From NCBI GenBank assembly GCA_030067835.1, contig CP092441.1, forward strand, positions 3,038,001-3,102,000: DNA of 64,000 nucleotides. Direction: 5' to 3'. Every line of letters starts with the position of its first letter. Within the stretch, counting starts at the first letter, position 1. Source of the stretch: Chakrabartyella piscis (GTDB taxonomy: Bacteria; Bacillota; Clostridia; Lachnospirales; Anaerotignaceae). A model generated the notes under the pieces. It worked only from the letters and a program-made list of their open reading frames with translations. It had not been told where the DNA came from and did no database searches. Position numbers and translations under genes: made by a program. Positions 36,275 to 45,274 of this stretch are shown piece after piece.

Positions 36275-36433
36275 TTGCATTTTTGTTTGTATATGAGAAA
36301 AGCTCAAATTAAAGTTGTTGTCACCAATGCCATATACTTTAAAAGCAATGGATTCTCCATCCACAAACACAGTTGTTCTACCAATTCCCATAACCATTGT
36401 AAACCCCAATACGATAGATACTAATTTTTTCAC
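36272..36433 (-). pseudogene. Truncated stalk-domain secreted protein
   Basis: A minus frame starting GTG at 36433 with AAGGGA upstream reads VKKLVSIVLGFTMVMGIG (signal peptide), then RTTVFVDGESIAFKVYGIGDNNFNL and stops after 53 codons inside the terminator hairpin. VFVDG-x-x-I-x-F-K-x-Y-x-I-GDNNF is the start of the stalk/copper amine oxidase N-terminal-like repeat found in large secreted clostridial proteins. So this is the 5' stump of such a gene, cut at the tRNA-like fragment. Confidence 0.6.
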
Positions 36434-36501
36434 TTGTATAATCCCTTTTTCTATGTTTCATCTCCAAAATTGTTTTTTCTTACCCTCTGATTGTATACAT
36501 C

Positions 36502-36536
36502 AAAAAAGAACCCTTGCAAATGCAAAGGCTCTTTCT
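36502..36536 (-). terminator. Terminator after AGCS symporter 1
   Basis: AAAGAACCCTTGCA pairs with TGCAAAGGCTCTTT, with T/A-rich flanks. Confidence 0.7.
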
Positions 36537-36557
36537 TATTTTTATGTAGATTTAAAA

Positions 36558-37943
36558 TCAAGCTTTGTCGACTGTAGGAATTTCGTCTGTAGACCAAGCT
36601 TCCATATTATCATCCCAAAGATATTTTTTGGTTTCAGAAACGATTACACCACTCAAACCGAGCAAAGCAACCAAGTTAGGGAATGCCATCATAGCGTTCA
36701 AAGTATCAGCGATGTTCCAAACCAAATCAAGAGCAGTTACACAACCTACGAATACTACAAGTGTCCAAACAACACGGAAAGGTTTGATTACTTTGGAACC
36801 TACCAAGTAAATCCAAACTCTTTCACCATAGTAACTCCATCCCAAGATTGTGGACCAAGCAAATGTGATCAAACCAATTGTCAAAACGATAGGTCCAATT
36901 ACAGGAATTGCGTTGAATGCTGCGGATGTCAACAAACCACCACTCAAACCTTCCATTGCGCCAGTTGTATCTTTCAACATAGATGTTACCAAAACCAAAC
37001 CTGTCAAAGCACAAACGATGATTGTATCCCAGAATACACCAGACATGGAAACCAAAGATTGGTGAACAGGATTTCTTGTTTGTGCAGCAGCAGCAGCGAT
37101 TGGAGCAGAACCCAAACCAGCTTCATTGGAGAACAAACCACGAGCAACACCATAACGGATTGCCATAGAAATTGCACCACCAGCAAAACCACCAACTACT
37201 TGTTCCATACCGAAAGCACCACGGAAGATAACGTTAAATGCTTGACCAATGTAAGGAGCATTGATGCACAAGATGATGACACAACCAATGATGTACAAAG
37301 CAGCCATCAAAGGAATCAATTTTTCACAAACGCTAGCGATAGATTTTACACCACCAAGGATTGCAGCGCCAGTTGCAACTGTCAAAATGATACCTGTAAT
37401 TACTGGGCTAACGTTCAAGTTTTCTTCAACCATAACAGCGATGGAGTTACCTTGTGTCATATTACCAATACCGAAACAAGCGATACCAGCAAAAACAGCA
37501 AACATTACGCCCAACCATTTTTGACCCATACCTCTTTCCAAAGCATACATAGGTCCACCGACCATGTTGCCATTTTTATCTTTTACTCTGTATTTGATTG
37601 CCAAGATTGCTTCGCCGTATTTTGTAGCAATACCGAACAAACCTGTCAACCAACACCAAAGAATCGCACCAGGTCCACCGATGGAAACTGCTGTTGCAAC
37701 CCCTACGATATTACCAGTACCAATTGTTGCTGCTAATGCTGTTGCCAATGCACCAAAACCAGAAATATCACCTTCTGCTTCTTTATCAGGTGTTACAGAC
37801 ATTTTGATTGCTTTGAACATGTACTTTTGAATAAATTTGGTTCTTACTGTCAAGAATACGTGAGTTCCGAAGAGAAGAACCAACATTACAGGTCCCCATA
37901 CGAATCCATTGACAACACTTACAAAGTTGTTAATTGCTTCCAT
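36558..37943 (-). CDS. Sodium:alanine/glycine symporter, AGCS family (copy 1)
   Basis: A 461-residue symporter with 10-12 helices. Family signatures: GPGAILWCWLTGLFGIATKYGEAILA, the FSNEAGLGSAPIAAAAAQTRNPV motif and AWSTILGWSYYGERVWIYL. It imports alanine or glycine with Na+. AGGAGGG precedes the ATG. Followed (in transcription order, upstream DNA) by a 610-bp leader region with an attenuator-like hairpin; a close paralogue is next door. Confidence 0.93.
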   Translation of the reverse strand: MEAINNFVSVVNGFVWGPVMLVLLFGTHVFLTVRTKFIQKYMFKAIKMSVTPDKEAEGDISGFGALATALAATIGTGNIVGVATAVSIGGPGAILWCWLTGLFGIATKYGEAILAIKYRVKDKNGNMVGGPMYALERGMGQKWLGVMFAVFAGIACFGIGNMTQGNSIAVMVEENLNVSPVITGIILTVATGAAILGGVKSIASVCEKLIPLMAALYIIGCVIILCINAPYIGQAFNVIFRGAFGMEQVVGGFAGGAISMAIRYGVARGLFSNEAGLGSAPIAAAAAQTRNPVHQSLVSMSGVFWDTIIVCALTGLVLVTSMLKDTTGAMEGLSGGLLTSAAFNAIPVIGPIVLTIGLITFAWSTILGWSYYGERVWIYLVGSKVIKPFRVVWTLVVFVGCVTALDLVWNIADTLNAMMAFPNLVALLGLSGVIVSETKKYLWDDNMEAWSTDEIPTVDKA

Positions 37944-38490
37944 TGAAAAATCCCTCCTATAAATAATAATACGTTAGATAATTGCCAGACAAAAACAACT
38001 GTCCCTTTGCAATCCCTCATACACGGACATATGTTTTTATCTATATACCATTGTACAGGATATTTCAAATATTACAAGCACTATCTTTCATACAATATTT
38101 TCCAATATTTTTCAATTCCTAGTTTATTGTATAGGTTTCACTGAATGTATACAAAATTACACCAATATTTGTTCAAGTATTTTGTATTTATATATATACG
38201 TTAACACTTTTGGGAAATCTTACAATATTTCTTAAGATTTCATTAAAATTTGTATCTATAATTGGCAAAACGACGAAGTTATGCTTATTTTGCATGAATC
38301 ATCCTAAAACCACATGTTTTTCATGCATTTGTTGCATATAAGATTGTTTTTGTCCGTTCTTTGTATACAATTCCTACTATTTTCATAGAATTATCCTTCC
38401 TGCACAAACAAAAACCACGCAATGGCGTTCTTCCTGTTTTCTCAACTTGTAACCCTTTCTACTATAATAATGCAAACACCTTTTTCCATA
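37944..38490. promoter_or_regulatory. Leader and AT-rich upstream region of AGCS copy 1
   Basis: Contains a hairpin at 37995-38034 (ACATATGTCC and GGACAGTTGT on the minus strand, then TTTTTG) resembling the one ahead of copy 2. The rest is AT-rich. No glycine riboswitch core (for example GCGCCGAAGG) was seen. Confidence 0.45.
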
Positions 38491-38528
38491 AAAAAAGAGC
38501 CTTTGCACAACGACAAAGACCCTTTTAT
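38491..38528 (-). terminator. Terminator after AGCS symporter 2
   Basis: AAAAGAGCCTTTG pairs with CAAAGACCCTTTT on either side of CACAACGA. Confidence 0.65.
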
Positions 38529-38553
38529 CTCATTCAATTATAAAATACAAATT

Positions 38554-39933
38554 TTATTTTTCAACCACTGGAATTTCGTCTGTAGTCCAACCATCCAAGT
38601 TGTCATCCCAAAGATATTTTTTGGTTTCAGAAACGATAACACCACTCAAACCAAGCAATGCAACCAAGTTAGGGAATGCCATCATAGCGTTCAATGTATC
38701 TGCAATGTTCCATACCAAGTCAAGAGCAGTTACACAACCTACGAATACTACAAGTGTCCAAGCAATACGGAAAGGTTTGATTGCTTTTGTGCCTACCAAG
38801 TAAACCCAAGATCTTTCACCATAGTAGCTCCAGCCCAAGATTGTGGACCAAGCAAATGTGATCAACCCGATTGTCAATACGATAGGTCCAACAACTGGAA
38901 TAGCGTTGAATGCTTGAGCTGTCAAAACGCCACCATTCAAACCTTCCAAACCAACTGGATCTTTGAGGATAGAAGAAACCAAAACCAAACCTGTCAAAGC
39001 ACAAACGATGATTGTATCCCAGAATACACCACTCATAGCGATCATAGCTTGACGTACAGGGTTTCTTGTCATAGCAGCTGCATCAGCGATTGGAGCAGAA
39101 CCCAAACCAGCTTCATTTGTGAACAAACCACGAGCAATACCATAACGAATGGTCAACATAACGCTTGCACCAACAAAACCGCCACCAACTGCGCTGCCAC
39201 TGAATGCAGATGTGATGATCAAGTTGAATGCTTCACCAACATAAGCGCCATTGATGAAGATGATTACGATACAACCAACGATGTAGAAACCAGCCATCAA
39301 AGGAACCAATTTACCACAAACTTTAGCGATGGATTTTACACCACCCAAGATAACAGCACCAGTAGCAATCATCAAAACAACACCTGTAATCCATGTAGGA
39401 ATATTGAATGTGGATTCTACCATTGTGGAAATGGAGTTACCTTGTGTCATATTACCAATACCGAAACATGCGATACCAGCGAATACTGCAAACATAATGC
39501 CCAACCATTTTTGACCAAAGCCTCTTTCCAAAGCATACATAGGTCCACCATTCATTTCGCCATTTTGGTCTTTTACTCTATATTTGATTGCCAAGAGTGC
39601 TTCACCATATTTTGTTGCGATACCAAACAAACCAGTCAACCAACACCAGAATACAGCACCAGGACCACCAAGAGAAATTGCTGTTGCAACCCCTACGATA
39701 TTACCAGTACCAATTGTTGCTGCCAATGCTGTTGCCAATGCGCCAAATCCAGAAACATCTCCCTCTGCTTCATGATCTGGTGTCACAGACAATTTGATTG
39801 CTTTGAAAATGTGTCTTTGGATGAATTTGGTTCTAAGTGTTAGAACAAGATGTGTTCCAAACAAAAGAACCAACATAACAGGACCCCACACAAATCCATT
39901 GATGGTGCTTACAAAATTGTTAATCGCTTCCAC
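38554..39933 (-). CDS. Sodium:alanine/glycine symporter, AGCS family (copy 2)
   Basis: A 459-residue paralogue of the neighbour, alike along the whole length. The start is the GTG at 39933: GGGAGGG lies seven bases upstream and VEAINNFVSTINGFVWGP aligns with MEAINNFVSVVNGFVWGP of copy 1, so the 27-codon extension is rejected. Same FTNEAGLGSAPIADAAAMTRNPV motif. The pair arose by tandem duplication; differing substrate loops may give different alanine/glycine/serine preference. Confidence 0.93.
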   Translation of the reverse strand: MEAINNFVSTINGFVWGPVMLVLLFGTHLVLTLRTKFIQRHIFKAIKLSVTPDHEAEGDVSGFGALATALAATIGTGNIVGVATAISLGGPGAVFWCWLTGLFGIATKYGEALLAIKYRVKDQNGEMNGGPMYALERGFGQKWLGIMFAVFAGIACFGIGNMTQGNSISTMVESTFNIPTWITGVVLMIATGAVILGGVKSIAKVCGKLVPLMAGFYIVGCIVIIFINGAYVGEAFNLIITSAFSGSAVGGGFVGASVMLTIRYGIARGLFTNEAGLGSAPIADAAAMTRNPVRQAMIAMSGVFWDTIIVCALTGLVLVSSILKDPVGLEGLNGGVLTAQAFNAIPVVGPIVLTIGLITFAWSTILGWSYYGERSWVYLVGTKAIKPFRIAWTLVVFVGCVTALDLVWNIADTLNAMMAFPNLVALLGLSGVIVSETKKYLWDDNLDGWTTDEIPVVEK

Positions 39934-39979
39934 TTCAATTCCCTCCCATAAATAATAAAATGATAAGTGCCACATAAAA

Positions 39980-40018
39980 ACATTTGTCTTCCTCCTTCTG
40001 TGTTGCGCAGACAAATGT
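39980..40018 (-). promoter_or_regulatory. Attenuator-like hairpin in the leader of AGCS copy 2
   Basis: On the minus strand ACATTTGTCT pairs perfectly with AGACAAATGT, followed by TTTT, about 50 bases before the start codon. It looks like an intrinsic terminator inside the leader. Confidence 0.55.
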
Positions 40019-40395
40019 TGTTATTTATTTATCATTTTACATATTGTTTTTATTTTTTCAAGAAGAAATTTCCGCAGATTTTTTCTAAAATAAATTTTAA
40101 TCTTTATTTTTCGTTAGTTTTGACATAATTCTTGTCAAAAAATACGATGACATTTGTGAATCTATCTGATATATTACTATATCTGTATGAATACTTATCA
40201 TATTATGCACAATAAAACTCTTATTTTTTCGATTTCTTACAACATTATTAAGCGAATCGCCAAAATATTAAGATTTCTTATGATTATCTTATTATTTTGC
40301 TATAATTTTCTGAATTTGTTAAATTTTAGTTGCTTTTTCTTGTTTTTTGTATACAATCTCCTCTTTTTTGGGGAATTGTACTCTGCCACACATAC
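40019..40395. other. AT-rich gene-free stretch upstream of AGCS copy 2
   Basis: Extremely AT-rich, presumably with promoters. The plus frame 40187-40456 is a poly-Phe/Leu/Ile reading without ribosome site and is not called. Confidence 0.4.
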
Positions 40396-40423
40396 AAAAA
40401 AACAGCCCCTAAGGACTGTTTCT
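40396..40423 (-). terminator. Terminator downstream of the mrp operon
   Basis: On the minus strand AAACAGTCC pairs with GGGCTGTTT around TTA, followed by a run of T. Confidence 0.7.
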
Positions 40424-40580
40424 ATGTATCATAAAAAATACAAAACATCAAAATAATGTACTGAAATCAATACTTTCCAAAGGAATTGCAACACAATATC
40501 CTTCTATTCCAGTATGCATTTATTCACAAACTTTTTTTGATTTGACGCTGTATCACGGACAAACCGTTTCTTCTATTTTT

Positions 40581-41411
40581 TTACTTTTGCAAGTGTGCCA
40601 CCAATTCATCCATCCAGTTTTCAGAAAAACTTTCTGTATCACCTCTATCGCATCTTGCAGCAACAGCAGGATCAATTGGCAGTTGACAGACAACTGGAAT
40701 TTCATGTTTTTTTGCAATTTCGTGGATGTGACTTTCTCCATAAATGTAATGTTTTGTGCCACATTCTGTACAGTTGAAATAGGACAAGTTTTCCACAATA
40801 CCCAAAATTGGTACATGCATCATTTCTGCCATTTTCACTGCTTTGTCTACAATCATACTCACCAATTCTTGTGGGGATGTGACAATGACAATGCCATCCA
40901 CTGGCAAAGATTGGAATACAGTCAAAGGTACATCACCTGTTCCTGGTGGCATATCCACAAACAAAAAGTCCAAATCTTCCCATACTACTTCTTGCCAAAA
41001 TTGTTTGACTGCATTTGCAATCAAAGAACCACGCCAAACAACTGGATCTGTTTCATTTTCCAACAACAAATTGACAGACATCATTTTGATACCTGTTTTT
41101 GTAATTGCAGGCAAGATTCCTCTTGGGGAACCATATGCTTTTTCTTTGATGCCAAAAGCAGTTGGAATAGAAGGACCTGTGATATCAGCATCCAAAATAC
41201 CCACTTCTTTACCAGCTTTGTTCATCAAAACTGCCAAAGAAGATGTGACCATAGACTTACCAACGCCACCTTTTCCACTGACAACAGCAATGACTTTTTT
41301 GACATTGCTACTTTCATTTGCATCCAAAATCATGCTTTGTTGTGCTGCTGGTGTAGGATTGCTACATTTGGAAGCACATGTATCACAATTATGGGAACAT
41401 GTTTCACTCAT
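40581..41411 (-). CDS. Mrp/NBP35 family P-loop ATPase (Fe-S cluster carrier)
   Basis: A 276-residue protein: N-terminal Cys cluster (Cys5, Cys9, Cys12, Cys16, as in NBP35-type proteins), deviant Walker A SGKGGVGKS (45-53), LDADITGPSIP, MPPGTGDVPL and the C-terminal FNCTECGTKHYIYG with the CxxC that holds a bridging cluster. The family carries Fe-S clusters to apo-targets. It overlaps the DUF134 gene by eight bases, a very common pair in clostridia. Confidence 0.92.
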   Translation of the reverse strand: MSETCSHNCDTCASKCSNPTPAAQQSMILDANESSNVKKVIAVVSGKGGVGKSMVTSSLAVLMNKAGKEVGILDADITGPSIPTAFGIKEKAYGSPRGILPAITKTGIKMMSVNLLLENETDPVVWRGSLIANAVKQFWQEVVWEDLDFLFVDMPPGTGDVPLTVFQSLPVDGIVIVTSPQELVSMIVDKAVKMAEMMHVPILGIVENLSYFNCTECGTKHYIYGESHIHEIAKKHEIPVVCQLPIDPAVAARCDRGDTESFSENWMDELVAHLQK

Positions 41412-41775
41412 TTGTGTTCACTCCTTCGTCTTGTTTGCCACACAGGCAATTTTCTCTACCACAATTTCCAGCTTCTGCTCCTTGGCAAATATTCACATCT
41501 CCACCTTCTACACAAAGGGATTTGCGATTCACCAATGCATCTGCCATTTTCTTTCTTGCATCATTGTACATTGCTTGTACTGTTGTTCTTGCAATTTGCA
41601 TTTGTTTTGCACATTCTTCTTGGGTATATCCAAACAAATCTATCAAACGAATGGTTTCATATTCGTCTATTGCCATAATAATTGTTTCTGTATCGTGACC
41701 ACACTCCTGCAATGGCACAAATCCACTGTTTTCAGGCATGGTACATATTTTTCTAATTTTTTTTGGTCTTGCCAT
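41404..41775 (-). CDS. DUF134 family DNA-binding protein
   Basis: A 123-residue protein starting MARPKKIRKICTMPEN, with a sigma-70 region 4-like HTH (YETIRLIDLFGYTQEECAKQMQIARTTVQAMYNDARKKM, about 39-75) and a Cys-rich tail (ICQGAEAGNCGRENCLCG) that could hold metal or a cluster. AGGAGG precedes the ATG. Together with Mrp it may sense and manage Fe-S or molybdenum/nitrogenase-like cofactors; role inferred from context only. Confidence 0.85.
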   Translation of the reverse strand: MARPKKIRKICTMPENSGFVPLQECGHDTETIIMAIDEYETIRLIDLFGYTQEECAKQMQIARTTVQAMYNDARKKMADALVNRKSLCVEGGDVNICQGAEAGNCGRENCLCGKQDEGVNTNE

Positions 41776-41825
41776 AGAAAGCCTCCTAGTTCAATTGATT
41801 TTCTTCTTTTACAAATTCCTATTTT

Positions 41826-41960
41826 AAGATAACTAAACTTAATTATATTAATGCTGTGTAGGGAATGCATTGTATGCATTCCGCTTTTGGCACGCATGCA
41901 ATGCGTACCCTACAAAATTTACAATAGAGTACAATAATCCTTTTTATCTTTAAAGGACTT
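41826..41960. mobile_element. MITE-like repeat, copy D (divergent ends)
   Basis: Core GTAGGGAATGCATTGTATGC ... GGCACGCATGCAATGCG then TACCCTACA with the flank TTTTTATCTTTAAAGGACT matching the right arm of copies A and B. Lies upstream of DUF134-mrp. A further hairpin repeat follows at 41986-42013 (ACGGTCAACCACACAGGG then TTGCCCCTAC). Confidence 0.65.
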
Positions 41961-42160
41961 TAAATAAGCATTACTCTATCTGAAAACGGTCAACCACACA
42001 GGGTTGCCCCTACGGGTTTGCAGCACACTTATTTGCAAAAGAAACTTGATTCATAAAAATAACACATCATATGTCTTATCTACATATGGATATTATACTC
42101 TATTTCTGACATATGTCAACACTAACCATACCTTTCATATCGGTATATTTCATTTGGCGT

Positions 42161-42196
42161 AAAAAAATAAGGAAGGATATAGAATCCCCCCTTAAA
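42161..42196 (-). terminator. Terminator after the APC permease gene
   Basis: On the minus strand TAAGGGGGGATTC pairs with ATCCTTCCTTA, followed by seven T. Confidence 0.75.
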
Positions 42197-42219
42197 TATT
42201 GATTTTTTATTGTTTTTGT

Positions 42220-43575
42220 TTATGCTTTTTTGTGACCAAGATTTTTACAAGCCACACCAAAGACCATAATCACTACATAGATGATCAAGTAGTAGATGAT
42301 TGCTTCACCCAAGGATACAATTGCTGCCAATACCATAAATAGACATGCACAAATACCCAAAATTGGTGCCACATAGCGATTGAATGTACCGAAATTCACA
42401 CCTTTTTTCATTTGCATCACAAAGATCGGAATGTACATGGAATACAAACTGATACATGGCAATTCAGAACTGTCGAAGCTGAATTTTCCAAACCATGGTG
42501 CTGTCAAGTTTGCACCATAGAAATATACCAACCACAACATAGCCAAAAGCAAACCTACTGTTGCGGAATTATATGGCATATTGGATTCAGAATCCAATTT
42601 TTTAAAGTAATGTGGAAATGGGCCTTCATCACGTGCTGCAATGGCATACATACCACGCACACAAGCCATCATCAAACCATTCAAGGTTCCAATTGCAGAA
42701 ATGGTTACTACAAGGAAGAGCAAAGTTCCGCCTACTTCAGAGAATACTGCCGAAAACGCCAATTTCGCACCTGTTTCGCCACCATCCATCATCACTTGGT
42801 TTTCTACAGCACCAGCCAAACCAATATAATACAAAATATAGGTCATTGCAACAAACAAAGTCCCAATCACCAAAGCTTTTGGCAAGTTTTTCTTTGCATC
42901 TTTCAATTCTGCATTGATACTGGTTGCACAAATCCAGCCTTCATAAGCAAAGGAAGTACCTACAACTGCTGTAAACAAAGGATGTTCACTGACATCTGTT
43001 GTGACAACTGTGGTGAAGTTTTCCACCAAAATCCCATTTTTCGCACCATAAATGGTACCAACAATTGCCATCATAAACAAAGGAATCAATTTGATGACTG
43101 TTGTACTCACTTGGAATCTACCTGCCAATTTTGGAGAAAGTGCATTCAAGCAATACACAGCCACCAAAACAAATCCAGCCAACATCATACATTGACCGCC
43201 AACAATATCCCAACCAACCAAAACACAGAAATATCTTGCAGATACCCAAGCCAAAACACCTGTAAATGCTGGATAGTAAATCATTTGCATAAACCATGCC
43301 ATAAAGTAGCCATATTTATGACCCACCATTACTTCTGCATAGTCTACGATACCGCCAACTTTTTCGTGTTGGGTTGCCAAAAGTGCAAAGTTATATCCAC
43401 AAAGAATCATAACCAAACCACCCAAGAACCAAGCCAAGATACCCAGTTGCAAATCGCCACCTGTTGCCACCAATACCTTTTCTGCTTTGAAAAATACACC
43501 GCTACCAATTACAATCCCAATTACCATTGCAATGGCAGTGCTCAAACCATACTTCTTTTGCAATTCATGCTCCAT
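42220..43575 (-). CDS. APC family amino acid permease
   Basis: A 451-residue transporter with about 12 helices. The N terminus LQKKYGLSTAIAMVIGIVIGSGVFFKAEKVL carries the GSGxF motif of TM1; SFAYEGWICATSINAELKDAKKNLPKAL is the LAT/SteT-type TM6 region with the following helix. Such proteins exchange neutral amino acids such as serine and threonine; the ligand here is not decidable. ATG at 43575 with AAGGAG is preferred to a 24-codon extension. Stands alone between two terminators. Confidence 0.88.
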   Translation of the reverse strand: MEHELQKKYGLSTAIAMVIGIVIGSGVFFKAEKVLVATGGDLQLGILAWFLGGLVMILCGYNFALLATQHEKVGGIVDYAEVMVGHKYGYFMAWFMQMIYYPAFTGVLAWVSARYFCVLVGWDIVGGQCMMLAGFVLVAVYCLNALSPKLAGRFQVSTTVIKLIPLFMMAIVGTIYGAKNGILVENFTTVVTTDVSEHPLFTAVVGTSFAYEGWICATSINAELKDAKKNLPKALVIGTLFVAMTYILYYIGLAGAVENQVMMDGGETGAKLAFSAVFSEVGGTLLFLVVTISAIGTLNGLMMACVRGMYAIAARDEGPFPHYFKKLDSESNMPYNSATVGLLLAMLWLVYFYGANLTAPWFGKFSFDSSELPCISLYSMYIPIFVMQMKKGVNFGTFNRYVAPILGICACLFMVLAAIVSLGEAIIYYLIIYVVIMVFGVACKNLGHKKA

Positions 43576-43816
43576 TTTACTAACTCCTTCTCCCATATTG
43601 TTCTCATATAAATACCCATTTTTATAAAATAGCACATATTGTATCACTTTTCAATCAAAAGGACATAAATTCCCTATATTTTCGAGGGTTTTTGTGGTTT
43701 TCCACTACAAATGTGCCAATATCTATTTTTTTCTCTTTTACTTCCTCTTTTCTTGTATACGATATCCAAAGCTAACGGTATGATCCACACAGATATCTTC
43801 TGTTCCAATTCAGAAT

Positions 43817-43844
43817 ACGGGTGCACACATAGGTACACCCCTAC
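43817..43844. repeat. CCCCTAC hairpin repeat
   Basis: ACGGGTGCACACATAGGTAC then ACCCCTAC, almost the same as 12419-12446. Confidence 0.6.
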
Positions 43845-43918
43845 GTTACACTTCTACAATATATAGAGGGGATATCCTACCACTATCTATAATTGAGATA
43901 ATTTATATTTTCTCCACG

Positions 43919-44401
43919 AAAAAAGACAACCCCTTGGCTGCCTAGACCAATTTATTGTCTTTATCTTTTCGCATATAGAGTTTTCCTTGCAATGGTACTA
44001 GAGTTTTTCATGCTCAGTTTCTGGTTTTATCCGGTTTCTTCTGAAACGGCCCCTGTTCCTTTCGTCACAATAGTGGTGTTACTGTAAACATTTCGATGGT
44101 AGTGGGCTGAATTGAGTTCAGTGGTGGTTGTGTTCTTCGTCTTCCGAAAAACGGCTAGAATCAAATTCGTAACCATAAGCACCATCTAAGGAACCGCCAG
44201 AGGAAAGTCCGCCAGATATAGAGACATACCGTTTATGTTACGCACATAAACACTGTTGCTTTACGTCTCTCTTGGTGATGAATCTCTTTTTGAGATCACC
44301 ATTTTATATACGAATATATCCACTTGGATATCTCATAGTCTTTATTTGATGGCATGTCCTACAGGAGATACTTCTCACTACAGACTACACCATGCTTTAT
44401 T
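43919..44401 (-). ncRNA. Candidate large structured non-coding RNA (about 480 nt)
   Basis: A transcription unit without a gene: a consensus promoter at 44408-44436, start expected near 44401, and a terminator with T6 at 43919-43960. In order, the RNA can form GCATG..CATGC, GATATCC-AAGT-GGATATA, GGTGATCTC-AAAAA-GAGATTCATCACC, a long GAGAC..GTTTATG-TGCGTAA-CATAAAC..GTCTC stem, CTGAA-CTCA-TTCAG, CAGTA..TATTG, GTTTC-AGAA-GAAAC and GCAT..ATGC. No tmRNA, RNase P, SRP, 6S or T-box core is recognised. A short frame (SGGLSSGGSLDGAYGYEFDS...HNHH stop) runs through the middle without start codon and may be chance or a gene remnant. Confidence 0.5.
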
Positions 44402-44407
44402 TTCTTA

Positions 44408-44436
44408 AGTGTACCATGAGTACCCCTGATTGTCAA
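44408..44436 (-). promoter_or_regulatory. Strong sigma-A promoter of the RNA candidate
   Basis: TTGACA (44431-44436), 17-base spacer, TACACT (44408-44413) on the minus strand. No ribosome site or start codon follows for hundreds of bases. Confidence 0.7.
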
Positions 44437-44559
44437 TGGATTCCAGGTGATTTTTCTTGATTTTTACGTGTTTTATGCACTTTATTTCATTTGTTTTCAT
44501 ATCATGGATTTTTCTATGAAAATGTACATATTATTTGGACATTTTCTACATTTCGTCCC

Positions 44560-45126
44560 TCAAATTATGCCAATTCCTTCAAGAAAAATCTTAATTCCAA
44601 TGCAAATCAAGATGATGCCACCTAAGATTTCTGCTTTGGATTTATATTTCACACCAAAGATGTTTCCAATTTTTAAACCAGCTACTGAAACTGCAAATGT
44701 GGTAATACCAATGATTGAAACTGCTGACATCAAATGTACATCTGGTAAAATGGCAAATGTCACACCAACTGCCAATGCATCGATGCTGGTTGCAACTGCC
44801 ATCAAAAACATGGTTTTGACACCAAAAGCGTCACTGACTTCTTCTGTTTCTTCTTTGGATAAGCCCGCTTTCAGCATTTGGCTGCCAATGATTCCCAAAA
44901 GAATCAAGGCAATGTAATGTGCATAGGCATTGATATAGGAAGCAAATGCGCTACCCAAAAAATACCCCAAAACAGGCATCAACACCTGAAAACCGCCAAA
45001 CCACAACCCAAGACAGACATATTGATGCATATGTATTTTTCTTGTGGATAGACCTTTGCAAATGGATACAGAAAACGCATCCATAGATAAGCCAATTGCA
45101 AGTAATATTAGTTCAATTTGATTCAT
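44560..45126 (-). CDS. mntP: Manganese efflux pump MntP
   Basis: A 188-residue, six-helix protein of the MntP/YebN family, normal length. It has the repeated acidic motifs AIGLSMDAFSVSICKG (TM1) and ATSIDALAVGVTFA (TM4) whose Asp residues handle Mn2+, and a CNLG-like GGFQVLMPVLGYFLG. Exports excess manganese. ATG at 45126 with AGGAAG; upstream comes a MITE-like repeat within 17 bases of the start, and no yybP-ykoY riboswitch is visible. Confidence 0.93.
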   Translation of the reverse strand: MNQIELILLAIGLSMDAFSVSICKGLSTRKIHMHQYVCLGLWFGGFQVLMPVLGYFLGSAFASYINAYAHYIALILLGIIGSQMLKAGLSKEETEEVSDAFGVKTMFLMAVATSIDALAVGVTFAILPDVHLMSAVSIIGITTFAVSVAGLKIGNIFGVKYKSKAEILGGIILICIGIKIFLEGIGII

Positions 45127-45142
45127 AGTTTCTTCCTTTTCC

Positions 45143-45274
45143 TTTAATCCCAATTTAACTGAATGAGCCCTAACATACATGAACATATCTTAATTATGTA
45201 TGCATTCCACTTTCGGTACGCATACAATGCGTACCCTACAAGATATAAAAGCCCTTTTATCTTTAATTGGGACT
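45143..45274. mobile_element. MITE-like repeat, copy B
   Basis: Ends TTTAATCCCAATTTA and TTTAATTGGGACT are terminal inverted repeats; core TACGCATACAATGCGTACCCTACA. It directly abuts mntP on the promoter side. Confidence 0.75.

Noticed and set aside
37944-38553. Possible glycine riboswitch ahead of the AGCS symporters
   Set aside because: No tandem aptamer core motifs were seen, only a simple hairpin with T-run.
38422-39843. 473-codon plus-strand open frame opposite AGCS copy 2 (and a like frame 36315-37736 opposite copy 1, 42412-43611 opposite the APC permease)
   Set aside because: Antisense shadows of real membrane protein genes: Cys/Asn/Thr-rich readings, no ribosome site, no family resemblance.
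40187-40456. 89-codon hydrophobic plus-strand frame
   Set aside because: Lies in extremely AT-rich DNA, poly-Phe/Leu reading without ribosome site, ends inside a terminator hairpin.
44200-44211. GAGGAAAGTCCG on the plus strand, like the conserved region I of RNase P RNA
   Set aside because: The surrounding plus-strand sequence does not form P4 or the other conserved RNase P regions, and promoter and terminator of this stretch point to the minus strand.
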